This document shows, piece after piece, positions 34,624-44,427 of a stretch of 58,808 nucleotides of DNA (within the stretch, counting starts at the first letter, position 1; every line of letters begins with the position of its first letter). This DNA is from Endomicrobiaceae bacterium. Its GTDB lineage: Bacteria > Elusimicrobiota > Endomicrobiia > Endomicrobiales > Endomicrobiaceae. The notes beneath the pieces are model-generated. The model ran no database searches. It was not told the DNA's origin and worked only from the letters and a program-made list of their open reading frames with translations. The position numbers and the translations under genes are program-made. The DNA lies in NCBI GenBank assembly GCA_028690485.1, contig JAQVBD010000005.1, positions 6,165 to 64,972 of the forward strand, in the 5' to 3' direction.

Positions 34624-35400
34624 CTACTCCCATAAATTAAATAATTTTATTGTATTTGCCGAAGTCATATTACAAACATCGTTAAGAGGAATATTTTTAA
34701 TTTCTGCTATTTTTTTTGCAATTTCCACAACATAAGATGGTTCATTTCTTTGACCTCTGTATAACTGAGGAGCCAAATATGGACAGTCTGTTTCTATTAA
34801 AAGTTTTGCTATATCTACACTCGCAATAATTTCTCTTAATTTATCTGATTTTGGATATGTGCAAGGCCCATCAATACCTATCAAAAAGCCCATATCTAAA
34901 ACTGCATTTGCTTCCTCTAAATTTCCAGAGAAACAGTGAATAACACCTTTTGGTAATTTTTTAAAATCTTTTAATATTTTCAGCATGTCATCATATGCAG
35001 ATCTGCAATGAATACATACAGGTTTTTCTATTTCAACAGCTAAATTCATTTGTTTTATAAAAACTTCTTTTTGTACATTTCTTGGAGACAAATCATAATG
35101 ATAATCTAGTCCTATTTCGCCGACTGCCACACATTTCTTATCACTTAATAATGTTTTTAGTTTATTAAAATTATCATCACTGAACTTTGAAGAATCTTGC
35201 GGATGAATCCCAAACATAGAAAAAATATTTTCTTTTTGAGATAATTCAAAAACATTATCCCAAGTTTCCGGTTCACAACCAACTTCTATTATATATTTTA
35301 CTCCGCTTGTAAAAGCTCTATTTAAAACTGCATTTCTGTCAGCATCAAATTTTTCATCACAAGTATGAGCATGAGAATCTACTAACATTTTTTTGTCCAT
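34624..35400 (-). CDS. tatD: TatD family metal-dependent hydrolase/DNase
   Basis: It has a TIM-barrel metal hydrolase fold. Metal ligands are in VDSHAHTCD near the start, GEIGLDYHYD in the middle, PVCIHCRSA, VIHCFSGN and ETDCPYLAPQ near the end. The 258 residues are standard. It has 3'-5' exonuclease activity in studied members. The stop of metG and the ATG of tatD overlap by one base, indicating coupling. Confidence 0.95.
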   Translation of the reverse strand: MDKKMLVDSHAHTCDEKFDADRNAVLNRAFTSGVKYIIEVGCEPETWDNVFELSQKENIFSMFGIHPQDSSKFSDDNFNKLKTLLSDKKCVAVGEIGLDYHYDLSPRNVQKEVFIKQMNLAVEIEKPVCIHCRSAYDDMLKILKDFKKLPKGVIHCFSGNLEEANAVLDMGFLIGIDGPCTYPKSDKLREIIASVDIAKLLIETDCPYLAPQLYRGQRNEPSYVVEIAKKIAEIKNIPLNDVCNMTSANTIKLFNLWE

Positions 35401-36953
35401 TATTTCTTTTCCAACTCTATTCTAGGAAATAATATTTCAAAACTTCCTAATGATGACCCTTTTATAGAAAAACCATCTTTTGGTAACTGTTTATCAATAA
35501 AATATTGTTTTGATGTATCATATATATTTCCATTAGCCCCATTTAATCCCCATATTTTTTGTGAAATTGTCGGCATAAACGGTATTAAATGCATAGCAAT
35601 TAAATCAGTTGCCTGAAAATAACAATACATACATTTTGCAAGTTTTTCAGTATCTGTTTTTGCAAGTTTCCAAGGAGCATCATTTTCAATTTGCTGATTA
35701 ATTAAAGTAATAGCATTTTGCAAAATTTCTGTTGCTCTATGAAACTGCATATTTTCTATTGCTTGTCCGTATCCATCTTCTAAAATTTTTGCAACAGATT
35801 GAGTTAAAGTATCTTCAACCTGGCAGTCTGGAATTTTACCTTCAAAATATTTTTCCGCCATTTTATTAGTTCTCGAAACTAAATTTCCTAAATTATTTGC
35901 TAAATCAATATTGTATTTATGTGCCAATGCAGATATTGAAATATCTCCGTCAGGTCCAAAAGGTATAAGAGATACTGTTAAATATCTTGTAGGGTCTACA
36001 CCAAATTTTTCTACTAATTCTGAAGGGGTTATTACATTACCTATGGTTTTTGACATTTTCTCGCCATTGATTGTAAAAAATCCATGAGCATAAACTCTTT
36101 TATGAACAGCTATATCTGCGCCCATTAAAAGTGCCGGCCATATTACACTATGAAACCATAAAATATCTTTTGCCATTAAATGTATATCTGCCGGCCAATA
36201 TTTTTCAAAAATTGCTTTATCATCTTTATAACCTATTGCAGATACATAGTTAATCAATGCATCAATCCAGACATATACAGTCTGACTGTTATCAAATGGG
36301 AGAGGAATTCCCCAATCAAGAGCTGCCCTTGAAATACTTATATCTTCTAATCCTAACTTTAATTTACCTAGAATTTCATTTCTTCTGGTTTCCGGCAATA
36401 TTTCTATATGATTAGGATTTTGTGAATTTTCAATCATATCAATTAATTTTTCATTAAAAGATGACAATCTAAAAAAATAATTTTCTTCTGACTGAACTTT
36501 TGGCGGTTTTTTATGGTCCGGGCAACATCCATTTTCATCTAAATCTTTTTCTGAAATGAATTTTTCGCAATGAATACAATATAGCCCTTCATATTTTTTC
36601 TTATATATTAATTGTTTGTCATAAAGAGTTTGCATAATCATTTGAACAGTATCTTCATGTATTTTATCAGTTGTTCTGATAAAACCTGAATAATCAATAT
36701 CTAACAACTTCCAAGCTTCTTTAAAATGTGTGCTCATTTCATCACACAATTGTTTTGGAGTTATCTGTTTTGCCTGCGCAGATTGGCATATTTTTGCACC
36801 ATGTTCATCTGTCCCTGTTAAGAAAAAAACATCAAATCCTTGTAATTTTTTCCAACGAGCAACAATATCAGTAGCAATTGTTGTATAGGCATGACCTATA
36901 TGAGGTCTATCGTTTACATAATAAATTGGAGTCGTAATATAATATTTATTCAT
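35400..36953 (-). CDS. metG: Methionyl-tRNA synthetase
   Basis: It charges initiator and elongator tRNA(Met). The class I signatures are HIGHAYT near residue 18 and GEKMSKTIGN. A zinc-knuckle insert around residues 125-150 carries CIHC and CCPDH. The 517 residues lack the C-terminal tRNA-binding (EMAP-like) extension found in longer versions. A good AAAGGAT site precedes the start. It is upstream of tatD and its partner radical SAM gene. Confidence 0.96.
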   Translation of the reverse strand: MNKYYITTPIYYVNDRPHIGHAYTTIATDIVARWKKLQGFDVFFLTGTDEHGAKICQSAQAKQITPKQLCDEMSTHFKEAWKLLDIDYSGFIRTTDKIHEDTVQMIMQTLYDKQLIYKKKYEGLYCIHCEKFISEKDLDENGCCPDHKKPPKVQSEENYFFRLSSFNEKLIDMIENSQNPNHIEILPETRRNEILGKLKLGLEDISISRAALDWGIPLPFDNSQTVYVWIDALINYVSAIGYKDDKAIFEKYWPADIHLMAKDILWFHSVIWPALLMGADIAVHKRVYAHGFFTINGEKMSKTIGNVITPSELVEKFGVDPTRYLTVSLIPFGPDGDISISALAHKYNIDLANNLGNLVSRTNKMAEKYFEGKIPDCQVEDTLTQSVAKILEDGYGQAIENMQFHRATEILQNAITLINQQIENDAPWKLAKTDTEKLAKCMYCYFQATDLIAMHLIPFMPTISQKIWGLNGANGNIYDTSKQYFIDKQLPKDGFSIKGSSLGSFEILFPRIELEKK

Positions 36954-37090
36954 AAATATCCTTTAAAATTAATATCGTAGATTATTTTGTTTAGTATACC
37001 AAAATTTAATTTTTTAAAATAGCTTCTATAATATGTTTGATATTTTTACAATGGTTACTTTTTTATAAAATCATAATTTATTTTCAGACA

Positions 37091-37741
37091 TTACGATTTG
37101 GGCTTTTCCTCTGCCCAAGATTTCCTTACATATAAAGGTTCAACTTCTTTAAAAGATACACCTTCTTTGTCTGAAGCAATAAAAGCCAATGTTGATGCTT
37201 TTGGAAAGTGTAAATTTGGCATTAGATTAACAGATGTTTTCCCTAATTCTTTTGATAATACTTTTTTATGTACTTCAACAGCATTTCCTATTACTAAAAT
37301 ATTATTTTTATATTTTTTATATTTTTTTATAAAATCTTTAATAGTTACTATTATAACTTTATTATTTTGTTTAATGTAAAGTTCTTCTCTTAATGCATCT
37401 ATAGCAGCTACTATTTTTATATCTTTAATATTTATATTTGATTCAAGAATAGACAAAGTATCAATAGAAACTACCGGCTTATTTAAAGTTTGTGATAATG
37501 TTTTTACAGTAGTCATAGCAACTCTAATCCCTGTAAAACTACCGGGTCCACTTGAAACCGCAAATTTATCTATATCTTTTATATCCCAATTAACATCTTT
37601 TACTATTTTTTCTATAAGTGAAATAAGTATCTCTGAATGTATTTTACCGGCATTATAAAAATATTCTGCAACAATGTTCGAATTCTCACTAATCGCTACA
37701 CTTAATGATGCACCTGAAGATTCAATTGCTAAAATTTTCAT
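37091..37741 (-). CDS. tsaB: tRNA t6A modification protein TsaB (glycoprotease family)
   Basis: It is a partner of TsaD and TsaE in forming threonylcarbamoyladenosine at A37 of ANN-reading tRNAs. The ASKHA-fold start MKILAIESSGASLSVAI and the motif KFAVSSGPGSFTGIRVAM are diagnostic. The 216 residues are typical. Its start overlaps the tsaE stop by four bases, so the two are translated together. Confidence 0.94.
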   Translation of the reverse strand: MKILAIESSGASLSVAISENSNIVAEYFYNAGKIHSEILISLIEKIVKDVNWDIKDIDKFAVSSGPGSFTGIRVAMTTVKTLSQTLNKPVVSIDTLSILESNINIKDIKIVAAIDALREELYIKQNNKVIIVTIKDFIKKYKKYKNNILVIGNAVEVHKKVLSKELGKTSVNLMPNLHFPKASTLAFIASDKEGVSFKEVEPLYVRKSWAEEKPKS

Positions 37742-38223
37742 AAATATCTCTTTATTTTTATTTTTCTTCCATTTTCTGTATAGTCAATATTTATTTCCCA
37801 TCTTTTTTTTATATTGTAGTGGATGATTCTGTCACTCCATTCTATAAGAGAAATACCATTACCAAACAAATATTCATCAATACCTAAATCAAAAGTGTTA
37901 TTTTCATCTAATCTGTATAAATCAAGATGATATAAATTACAAGTTTCACTTTCAAATTCACTAACCAACATAAAACTTGCACTTCTGACAAAACCTTTTA
38001 TTCCGAACTTTGACATTACACCCTGTATAAAAGTTGTCTTACCTGCACCCAAATCCCCGTTAAGAAATACTATGTCTGTTGGTTTTAAAATACAAGCAAA
38101 ATCTTTTCCAAGTTCCCTTGTTTCTACATCTGTCGATGTATAAAAGATTTTATTATTAAAAGTGTTTAAAGCCACTATATTTGATTTTTCGTTTTTGATC
38201 GTTTTCAAAATACTCAACCTCAT
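37738..38223 (-). CDS. tsaE: tRNA t6A modification ATPase TsaE
   Basis: It is a P-loop ATPase with GDLGAGKTTFIQGV, the motif SASFMLVSEFE and LYHLDLYRLDENN followed by ISLIEWSDRI. It works with TsaB and TsaD. The listed ATG overlaps thiL by 68 bases. A GTG at 38175 (codon 17) would overlap by only 20 bases and still keep the conserved part from KIFYTSTDVET. Neither start has a clear ribosome site, so the 5' end is uncertain. Confidence 0.93.
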   Translation of the reverse strand: MRLSILKTIKNEKSNIVALNTFNNKIFYTSTDVETRELGKDFACILKPTDIVFLNGDLGAGKTTFIQGVMSKFGIKGFVRSASFMLVSEFESETCNLYHLDLYRLDENNTFDLGIDEYLFGNGISLIEWSDRIIHYNIKKRWEINIDYTENGRKIKIKRYL

Positions 38224-39166
38224 TTGTATTGTTCACAACTCCAATATAAGAAATACTTGGAACTAATTTTTGCAATTTTATCTTATCTATAGGATTTATT
38301 GTAAACACAAGTTCAAATTCTTCAGCCCCAAAAAGAGCATAGTTATAAATTTTCTGTATATTATTATTTGTAAATTTTTGTAAATCTTTCGATATGGGGA
38401 TGCTATTAAGATTTATATTTGCCCCTTTTTTATTATCAGTAGTTAACAACTCTATTGATTTGAATAATCCGTCTGAAGAATCTGTCATAGATGTTATATT
38501 TATATTTCTTGATATCAAATTTGCTATTGTTATTTTAGCTTGAGGTAAAAGATGTCTTTTTATAAGATTCTTTTCAAATTGCTTTAAATTTTCTTTTTTT
38601 TTGTTTTTTAATAAAATATCTAAACCTGCTCCTGAATCGCCAAATGTTCCTGTTGTACAAATCAAATCTTTATTTTTTGCTTTGCTTCTGGTAATTATAT
38701 TACTATCACTTATACCTATTACCGTAATTGAAATTGTTATATATTCTGAACTAACAGTATCGCCGCCAGATATATGTATACAGTATTTTTGGCAAGTTTT
38801 TTTTATAGATTTAAATAATCTTTTAACATAATTTTCTTCAATGTTTTTAGGAACACCTAGAGATATAAAAGCATACAATGGTTTTGCATTCCCCATTGAG
38901 GCAATATCGCTCACATTTACTTCAACAGCTTTTTGACCAATTTGCTCAGGTGTTGCCCATTGTTTTTTAAAATGGGTATTTTCTATTAAAATATCTGTAG
39001 TTACTAAATATTTTGAATTTTTATGAGATTGGAAACAAAAACAATCATCCCCGATATCTAAATGCACTTGATGATATCTTTGCGGATGAGTATTATTATC
39101 TCTAATAAATTTAATTAGTCCAAATTCTCCAAGAGAAGATAAAGGTTTTTTCTTTTCTTTGTCCAT
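38156..39166 (-). CDS. thiL: Thiamine-monophosphate kinase
   Basis: It phosphorylates thiamine monophosphate to the active diphosphate. It has LGEFGLIKFI, LDIGDDCF (metal Asp pair), the long loop VTTDILIENTHFKKQWATPEQIGQKAVEVNVSDIASMGN and SGGDTVSS, which are the family signatures. The 336 residues are standard. It begins the thiL-tsaE-tsaB run. Its -10 (TATAAT, 39175-39180) is eight bases from the ATG. Confidence 0.94.
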   Translation of the reverse strand: MDKEKKKPLSSLGEFGLIKFIRDNNTHPQRYHQVHLDIGDDCFCFQSHKNSKYLVTTDILIENTHFKKQWATPEQIGQKAVEVNVSDIASMGNAKPLYAFISLGVPKNIEENYVKRLFKSIKKTCQKYCIHISGGDTVSSEYITISITVIGISDSNIITRSKAKNKDLICTTGTFGDSGAGLDILLKNKKKENLKQFEKNLIKRHLLPQAKITIANLISRNINITSMTDSSDGLFKSIELLTTDNKKGANINLNSIPISKDLQKFTNNNIQKIYNYALFGAEEFELVFTINPIDKIKLQKLVPSISYIGVVNNTNEVEYFENDQKRKIKYSGFKHF

Positions 39167-39174
39167 ATTTTTAA

Positions 39175-39180
39175 ATTATA
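39175..39180 (-). promoter_or_regulatory. -10 box for thiL-tsaE-tsaB
   Basis: On the minus strand TATAAT is eight bases before the thiL start. No good -35 at 17 bases; TTGTAT at 20 bases is the nearest match. A leaderless message is expected. Confidence 0.5.
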
Positions 39181-39275
39181 CTATTTTCACAAAATAATTT
39201 ATACAATAAACTTATGTATTGATTTTGAAAATATCCTTTATAATACAAATGTTTGTGGTATTTATTTATTACAGT

Positions 39276-39304
39276 TTGAAAAACGATTGATAATTTTGTA
39301 GAAT
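39276..39304 (+). promoter_or_regulatory. glmU operon promoter
   Basis: TTGAAA (39276-39281) and TAGAAT (39299-39304) are 17 bases apart. The ATG of glmU is 26 bases further, so this unit has a short ordinary leader. Confidence 0.7.
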
Positions 39305-39330
39305 CAGCAAGTTGATTTAGAACAAATATT

Positions 39331-40701
39331 ATGAACAATATTTATGGTGTTATACTTGGAGCTGGTGAAGGCACAAGAATGAAGTCTTGTCTGCCTAAAG
39401 TTTTACATAAAGTAGCAGGGAAAGAATTAATTTCTCATGTTATTGATTGTTTGAACCATGTTAAACTACAAAAACTTTTTGTAGTTATTGGAAGTGGTTC
39501 TGATTTGGTTTTGAAACATCTTAAAAGATTTGACGAAAATTTAAATATTACCACTGCCCTTCAGGAAAAAAGATTAGGATCAGGGCATGCTCTTTTACAA
39601 ATTAAAAAATATGCAGAGGGATTAAAAGGTCATTTAATTGTTATGTGCGGAGATACACCGCTGGTAAGACAAGAAACTATTAAACAATTATTACAATATC
39701 ATATAAAAAATAAAAATTTTGCTACTATATTATCCGGTATTGTTAATGAACCTTTTGGTTATGGCAGAATTGTTAGAGATTCTAACGGTAATGTAAGTTG
39801 TATAATTGAAGAAAAATCTGCTAGCCAAGAACAAAAACAAATAAAAGAAATAAACAGCGGAATATATTGTTTTGATTTAGAAACTCTTTGGCAAGCATTA
39901 TCAAAAGTAAAAAACGATAATAATAAAAAAGAATACTATTTAACAGATGTTATTTCTATATTAAATAAATCTGGATATAAGACTGATGCTTTATCTATTA
40001 CTAATGAAGAAGAAATTCTAGGTATTAATGATAGGAAACAACTCGCTTATGCCAGCAAAATTTTAAGAAATAGAAAATTAGATAAGTTAATGTCTGATGG
40101 TATTACTATTATAGACCCAACAACAACATATATTGACAATGATGTAATTATTGGGCAAGATACTGTTATAAAACCTAATACTTCAATTGAAGGAAAAGTA
40201 AAAATTGGGAAAAATTGTCAGATTGGACCGAATACCTGTATATGTAATTCTTTGATTGGTGATGATACGATCATTTTATATTCTTATGTAGATGGTTCAA
40301 ATATAAAAAACAATGTAAAGATTGGACCTTTTTCCCATATTAGACCTGATTCTATTTTAAAAGATAATGTAAAAGTCGGAAATTTCAGTGAAGTAAAAAA
40401 ATCAGTTATAGATAAAGGATCAAAAGTAAATCATTTATCTTATATAGGTGATGCTATTATCGGAAAAGATGTGAATATTGGAGCAGGAACTATTACTTGT
40501 AATTACGATGGTAACAATAAACATCAAACAATTATACAAGATGAAGTTTTTGTAGGTTCAAATGTAAATCTTGTAGCTCCTGTAAAAATTGGAAAAAAAG
40601 TACTTATAGCGGCAGGTTCAACCATAACAGAAAATGTTTTGCCTAATAAACTAACGATAGCAAGAGCAAGACAAATAATAAAAGTTCGTAAAAAGAAATA
40701 A
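39331..40701 (+). CDS. glmU: Bifunctional UDP-GlcNAc synthesis enzyme (uridyltransferase and glucosamine-1-P acetyltransferase)
   Basis: It makes UDP-N-acetylglucosamine for wall and outer-membrane sugars. The N-terminal nucleotidyltransferase domain has LGAGEGTRMKSCLPKVLHKVAG and CGDTPLV. The C-terminal half from about residue 255 is a left-handed beta helix with hexapeptide repeats and NYDGNNKHQTIIQDEVFVGSN. Both catalytic modules are complete at 456 residues. The gene is first in a long unit; prs follows nine bases later. Confidence 0.96.
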   Translation: MNNIYGVILGAGEGTRMKSCLPKVLHKVAGKELISHVIDCLNHVKLQKLFVVIGSGSDLVLKHLKRFDENLNITTALQEKRLGSGHALLQIKKYAEGLKGHLIVMCGDTPLVRQETIKQLLQYHIKNKNFATILSGIVNEPFGYGRIVRDSNGNVSCIIEEKSASQEQKQIKEINSGIYCFDLETLWQALSKVKNDNNKKEYYLTDVISILNKSGYKTDALSITNEEEILGINDRKQLAYASKILRNRKLDKLMSDGITIIDPTTTYIDNDVIIGQDTVIKPNTSIEGKVKIGKNCQIGPNTCICNSLIGDDTIILYSYVDGSNIKNNVKIGPFSHIRPDSILKDNVKVGNFSEVKKSVIDKGSKVNHLSYIGDAIIGKDVNIGAGTITCNYDGNNKHQTIIQDEVFVGSNVNLVAPVKIGKKVLIAAGSTITENVLPNKLTIARARQIIKVRKKK

Positions 40702-40710
40702 GAGGATAAA

Positions 40711-41637
40711 ATGAAGCTTAAACTTATTGCAGGTAGTGCAAATCCCATTTTGGCTCAGGAAATTTCTAAAAAATTAGGGGTTGAATTGAGTGCAGCAAAA
40801 ATTGGGCACTTCAGTGATGGCGAAATTCAAGTAAAAATTATAGATAATGTCAGAGGTGCTGACTGTTATATTTTACAGCCTACATGTTCCCCTGTAAACG
40901 AAAACATTATGGAATTGCTAATAGTTGCTGATGCTTTAAAAAGAGCTTCTGCAAAAAGAATTACAGCAGTGATGCCTTATTATGGTTATGCCAGACAAGA
41001 CAGAAAATCTGAACCAAGAGTACCTATAACTTCAAAACTTATTGCAAATCTTATTACAGCTTCAGGAATTAACAGAATTTTGACTATGGATTTACATGCC
41101 GGTCAAATCCAAGGTTTTTTTGATATTCCTGTTGACCACCTATACGGAACGCCTGTCCTGTTAAAATATTTTGAAGAAAGAAAATTAGATAATCCGATAG
41201 TAGTTTCGCCTGATGCAGGCGGTGTAGAAAGAGCCAGAGCTTTTGCAAAACATTTGAATGCCGATTTGGCAATTGTAGATAAGAGAAGACCTAGACCAAA
41301 TGAAGCTGCTATTATGAATATTATTGGAGATGTGAGAGGTAGAAATGCTATCATTTTAGATGATATGATTGATACGGCAGGAACTTTAACTAAAGTTGCA
41401 GAAGCAATAAAGAATGCCGGTGCAACCACTGTTTTTGCTGCATCTTCCCATGGAGTTTTATCAGGTGAAGCTTTAGAAAAAATTCAAAACTCATGTTTAC
41501 AAGAAGTTGTTATAACAGATTCTATTCCGCATAGCGGAGAAAATAAAAAAATTAAAGTCTTATCAATTGCTTCCCTTTTAGCAGAAGCAATTATGAGAAT
41601 ATCTAACGATGAGTCTATAAGTGCACTTTTCGTTTAA
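40711..41637 (+). CDS. prs: Ribose-phosphate pyrophosphokinase
   Basis: It makes PRPP, the ribose donor for purines, pyrimidines, NAD and histidine. Signatures are GHFSDGEIQVKI, YYGYARQDRKSEPR and the PRPP loop IILDDMIDTAGTLT. The 308 residues are normal. The neighbouring glmU is the usual gene partner in many bacteria. AGAGGAT precedes its ATG. Confidence 0.96.
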   Translation: MKLKLIAGSANPILAQEISKKLGVELSAAKIGHFSDGEIQVKIIDNVRGADCYILQPTCSPVNENIMELLIVADALKRASAKRITAVMPYYGYARQDRKSEPRVPITSKLIANLITASGINRILTMDLHAGQIQGFFDIPVDHLYGTPVLLKYFEERKLDNPIVVSPDAGGVERARAFAKHLNADLAIVDKRRPRPNEAAIMNIIGDVRGRNAIILDDMIDTAGTLTKVAEAIKNAGATTVFAASSHGVLSGEALEKIQNSCLQEVVITDSIPHSGENKKIKVLSIASLLAEAIMRISNDESISALFV

Positions 41638-41672
41638 AATAAAACAAGAAGAAATATAAATGGAGGAAACTC

Positions 41673-42323
41673 ATGAAGCAAGTAGCATTAGAAGCAGAAA
41701 TAAGAGAAGTGTCACAGAATTTAAATGTAATTAGAAACGCAGGCAAAATTCCTGCAGTATTCTATGGGAAAAACGAAACTCCTATAGCTGTTACAGTTGA
41801 TACTAAGAAATTTATGACAATAGTAGGGAAAGAAGGTGCTAACGTTATTATTGAATTAAAATTCAAAGATTTTTCTAAAACAGCTATCATCAAAGAATTA
41901 CAAAGACATGTACTTACACAAGCTCCAAATCATGTTGACTTTCAAGCTATATCATTAAAGGAAAAAATTAATATTCTTGTTCCTGTTCATATTGATGGCA
42001 TCGCTGACGGTGTAAAAAATTCAGGTGGAACATTAGAACATATCTTGAGAGAAATTAAAGTTAGATGTTTACCAACAGATATCCCATCTAAAATAAGTGT
42101 TGATGTTTCAGCTTTGAAAATTGGTGAAGCTCTTACAGTTTCTCAATTACCAAAGATTGATGGTGTTGAATACGAGAACGATCCAACAAATATTGTTGTA
42201 AATATAATCGCTTTATCTGTTGAAGAAGAAAAACCAGTAGATGTAACAGCTGTACCTCAGGCACCTGAAGTTATTGCTAAAGGTAAAAAAGAAGAAGAAG
42301 GCGCAGAAGGAACAAAAAAATAA
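41673..42323 (+). CDS. rplY: Large-subunit ribosomal protein bL25, CTC (long) form
   Basis: It binds 5S rRNA. The N-terminal L25 domain (IREVSQNLNVIRNAGKIPAVFYGK) is followed by the beta-rich TL5/CTC C-terminal domain (VPVHIDGIADGVKNSGGTLEHILREIKV, and SVDVSALKIGEALTVSQLP). The tail after residue 190 is charged and low in complexity. The 216 residues fit the CTC form. GGAGG precedes its ATG and pth follows directly. Confidence 0.95.
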   Translation: MKQVALEAEIREVSQNLNVIRNAGKIPAVFYGKNETPIAVTVDTKKFMTIVGKEGANVIIELKFKDFSKTAIIKELQRHVLTQAPNHVDFQAISLKEKINILVPVHIDGIADGVKNSGGTLEHILREIKVRCLPTDIPSKISVDVSALKIGEALTVSQLPKIDGVEYENDPTNIVVNIIALSVEEEKPVDVTAVPQAPEVIAKGKKEEEGAEGTKK

Positions 42324-42329
42324 TTGTCT

Positions 42330-42908
42330 ATGTCTGATATTAAACTTATTATCGGACTTGGTAACCCAGGCGAAAAATATACTAATACTCGCCATAATTT
42401 TGGTTTCAAAGCTGTTGACAAGATTATATCTCTTGAAGATCTTGCATGGAAAAACTGGAATGATATGGCGAGTATTACTTTTTATACGAAAACTCAAAGG
42501 AAAATTTTGTTTGCAAAGCCAATGACTTTTATGAATAATTCCGGTTTCGTTGTAAGTGCTCTTTTAAAATATTATAAAATTATGCCATCTGAAATGTTAG
42601 TTTTATATGATGATTTTTCTATATCTGTAGGTGAATTCCGATTTAGAGCAAATGGTTCTGCAGGTGGTCATAACGGCATTAATTCTATAATAACACAAAC
42701 TGCTACAAATTCATTTCCAAGAATGAAATTAGGCATAGGTCCTCTTGGAAAATATTCAAACACAGCAGATTTTGTATTAAGTAATTTTACAGATTCTGAT
42801 AAAAATCAAATTGAAAATATTTTGAATTCAATTAAAGACATAGTAGATACAATAATTGATTTAGGTTTTGATAAAGCTATTTCAAAAATTGCTTTAAAAA
42901 AAGAATAA
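42330..42908 (+). CDS. pth: Peptidyl-tRNA hydrolase
   Basis: It frees tRNA from stalled peptidyl-tRNA. Motifs are IIGLGNPGEKYTNTRHNFGF, KPMTFMNNSG, VLYDDF and GGHNGINSI, with the catalytic His in TRHNFG. I use the internal ATG; an in-frame TTG six bases earlier begins at the rplY stop. The rplY-pth pairing is very common in bacteria. Confidence 0.95.
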   Translation: MSDIKLIIGLGNPGEKYTNTRHNFGFKAVDKIISLEDLAWKNWNDMASITFYTKTQRKILFAKPMTFMNNSGFVVSALLKYYKIMPSEMLVLYDDFSISVGEFRFRANGSAGGHNGINSIITQTATNSFPRMKLGIGPLGKYSNTADFVLSNFTDSDKNQIENILNSIKDIVDTIIDLGFDKAISKIALKKE

Positions 42909-42910
42909 TA

Positions 42911-43564
42911 ATGATAATAACAGTTCAAAAAAACTTTTCTGATTTATTAATGCAAACTACTGATAAAGATAAAATTTTTATTGTAGGTTGCGCCGGTTGT
43001 GCAACTAAATGTAATACCGGCAGTGAAGCTGCCATTTTGGAAATTGAAGAAAATTTTAAACAAAACAACAGAATTGTAAGTGGTTTTGCAGTTTTAGATA
43101 CAGCTTGCGATATAAGAGTTGCAAAAAAAGAGCTCATAAAAAATAATAATTTTTCAGAAGCTACAATAATACTTGCTCTGACTTGCGGTGCAGGTATTCA
43201 AGCTATAGAGAAAATTACAGATTTAAAAATTATTGCAGGTCTTGACGGATTATTTGTCGGAACAACTGAACGAATTGGTGTTTATAATCAATATTGCAGT
43301 ACTTGCGGACAATGTATTGTTGATAAGACTGCAGGAATATGTCCTGTTACAAGATGTTCAAAAGGCCTGATAAACGGACCTTGTGGAGGTTTTGTAAATG
43401 GGAAATGTGAAGTTGATCAAGAAAAAGATTGTGCTTGGGTATTAATTTACGAGAAACTTAAAAAAACAAATTCAGTAAATATAATAAAAGATACATATCT
43501 GCCACCACGAAACATTGTAAAGCCTAAAAATATAATTTATAAAAAAAAAGACATCAAACAATGA
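42911..43564 (+). CDS. metV: MetV-like zinc protein, partner of methylene-THF reductase
   Basis: It belongs to the methylene-tetrahydrofolate reductase C-terminal (MTHFR_C) family that forms the MetVF complex in acetogens such as Moorella. Cysteine motifs are CAGCATKCNTG near residue 25-35, TCGAGIQ, YCSTCGQCIV and the diagnostic end CPVTRCSKGLINGPCGGFVNGKCEVDQEKDCAW. It likely binds zinc or Fe-S and couples the reductase to electron donors. It overlaps metF by four bases. Confidence 0.85.
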   Translation: MIITVQKNFSDLLMQTTDKDKIFIVGCAGCATKCNTGSEAAILEIEENFKQNNRIVSGFAVLDTACDIRVAKKELIKNNNFSEATIILALTCGAGIQAIEKITDLKIIAGLDGLFVGTTERIGVYNQYCSTCGQCIVDKTAGICPVTRCSKGLINGPCGGFVNGKCEVDQEKDCAWVLIYEKLKKTNSVNIIKDTYLPPRNIVKPKNIIYKKKDIKQ

Positions 43565-44427
43565 AATTTAAAAACAAATTAGCTACTAATGATTTTATTA
43601 TAACAGCCGAACTTTTTCCTCCTAAAGGGACAGAAATATCTACATTACTAAATAAAGCAGATATTTTAGCAAAAGTTGTCGATGCTATAAATATAACTGA
43701 TAATCAAAGAGCTTCTATGAGAGTTGGTTCTCTTGCAATATGTAAACTCTTGAAAGATAGAGGATATGAATCTATACTACAAATGACATGCAGAGACAGA
43801 AACAGAATAGCATTACAGTCTGATTTATTAAGTGCAAGTGTTTTAGGACTAGAAAATGTTTTGATTTTGAGCGGGGATCACACATCAGCAGGTGAATATA
43901 TTGGTACAAAAGCTGTATATGATTTGGATACTATTCAATTAATAAAAGCTGCAAGACTATTAGAAACTGGAGTTGATTTAGCCGGTAAAAAACTGAAAGG
44001 CAGCCCAAAATTTTGTTTAGGGGCAGTTGCTAATCCTACAGCCAGCCCATTAGATTTACAACTTTTAATGCTTGAAAAAAAAATTAATGCAGGTATAGAG
44101 TTTGTGCAAACACAAACCATTTTTGACATAGTGCAATTCCAAAAATTTTTTGATACAATACGATACAAGAATATAAAAATATTGCCAGGAGTTACAGTGA
44201 TTAAATCTGTTGCTTTTATGGAATTTCTCAAAAAACTTCCAGGTGTAAATATTCCACAAAATATTCAAGATAGAATCCTATCAGCAAAAAACCCATTCGA
44301 TGAAGGCATACAAATTTGTGCAGAAACTATATGTAAGTTAAGAGATTTTGCCGATGGTGTTCATATAATGGCAATAGGAATAGAAGAATACATTCCAGAT
44401 ATATTGAAAAAATCGGGGAAAATATGA
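43561..44427 (+). CDS. metF: Methylenetetrahydrofolate reductase
   Basis: It reduces 5,10-methylene-THF to 5-methyl-THF, feeding methionine synthesis or the Wood-Ljungdahl branch. The FAD-barrel shows ITAELFPPKG, LQMTCRDRNRIALQSDLL, NVLILSGDH and CLGAVANPTA, with FVQTQTIFD and ILPGVTVI near the end. The 288 residues are typical. Coupling to metV suggests a heteromeric ferredoxin- or NADH-dependent enzyme. No acetogenesis genes are in the window, so methionine supply is the safer role. Its stop overlaps the next gene by four bases. Confidence 0.94.
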   Translation: MKFKNKLATNDFIITAELFPPKGTEISTLLNKADILAKVVDAINITDNQRASMRVGSLAICKLLKDRGYESILQMTCRDRNRIALQSDLLSASVLGLENVLILSGDHTSAGEYIGTKAVYDLDTIQLIKAARLLETGVDLAGKKLKGSPKFCLGAVANPTASPLDLQLLMLEKKINAGIEFVQTQTIFDIVQFQKFFDTIRYKNIKILPGVTVIKSVAFMEFLKKLPGVNIPQNIQDRILSAKNPFDEGIQICAETICKLRDFADGVHIMAIGIEEYIPDILKKSGKI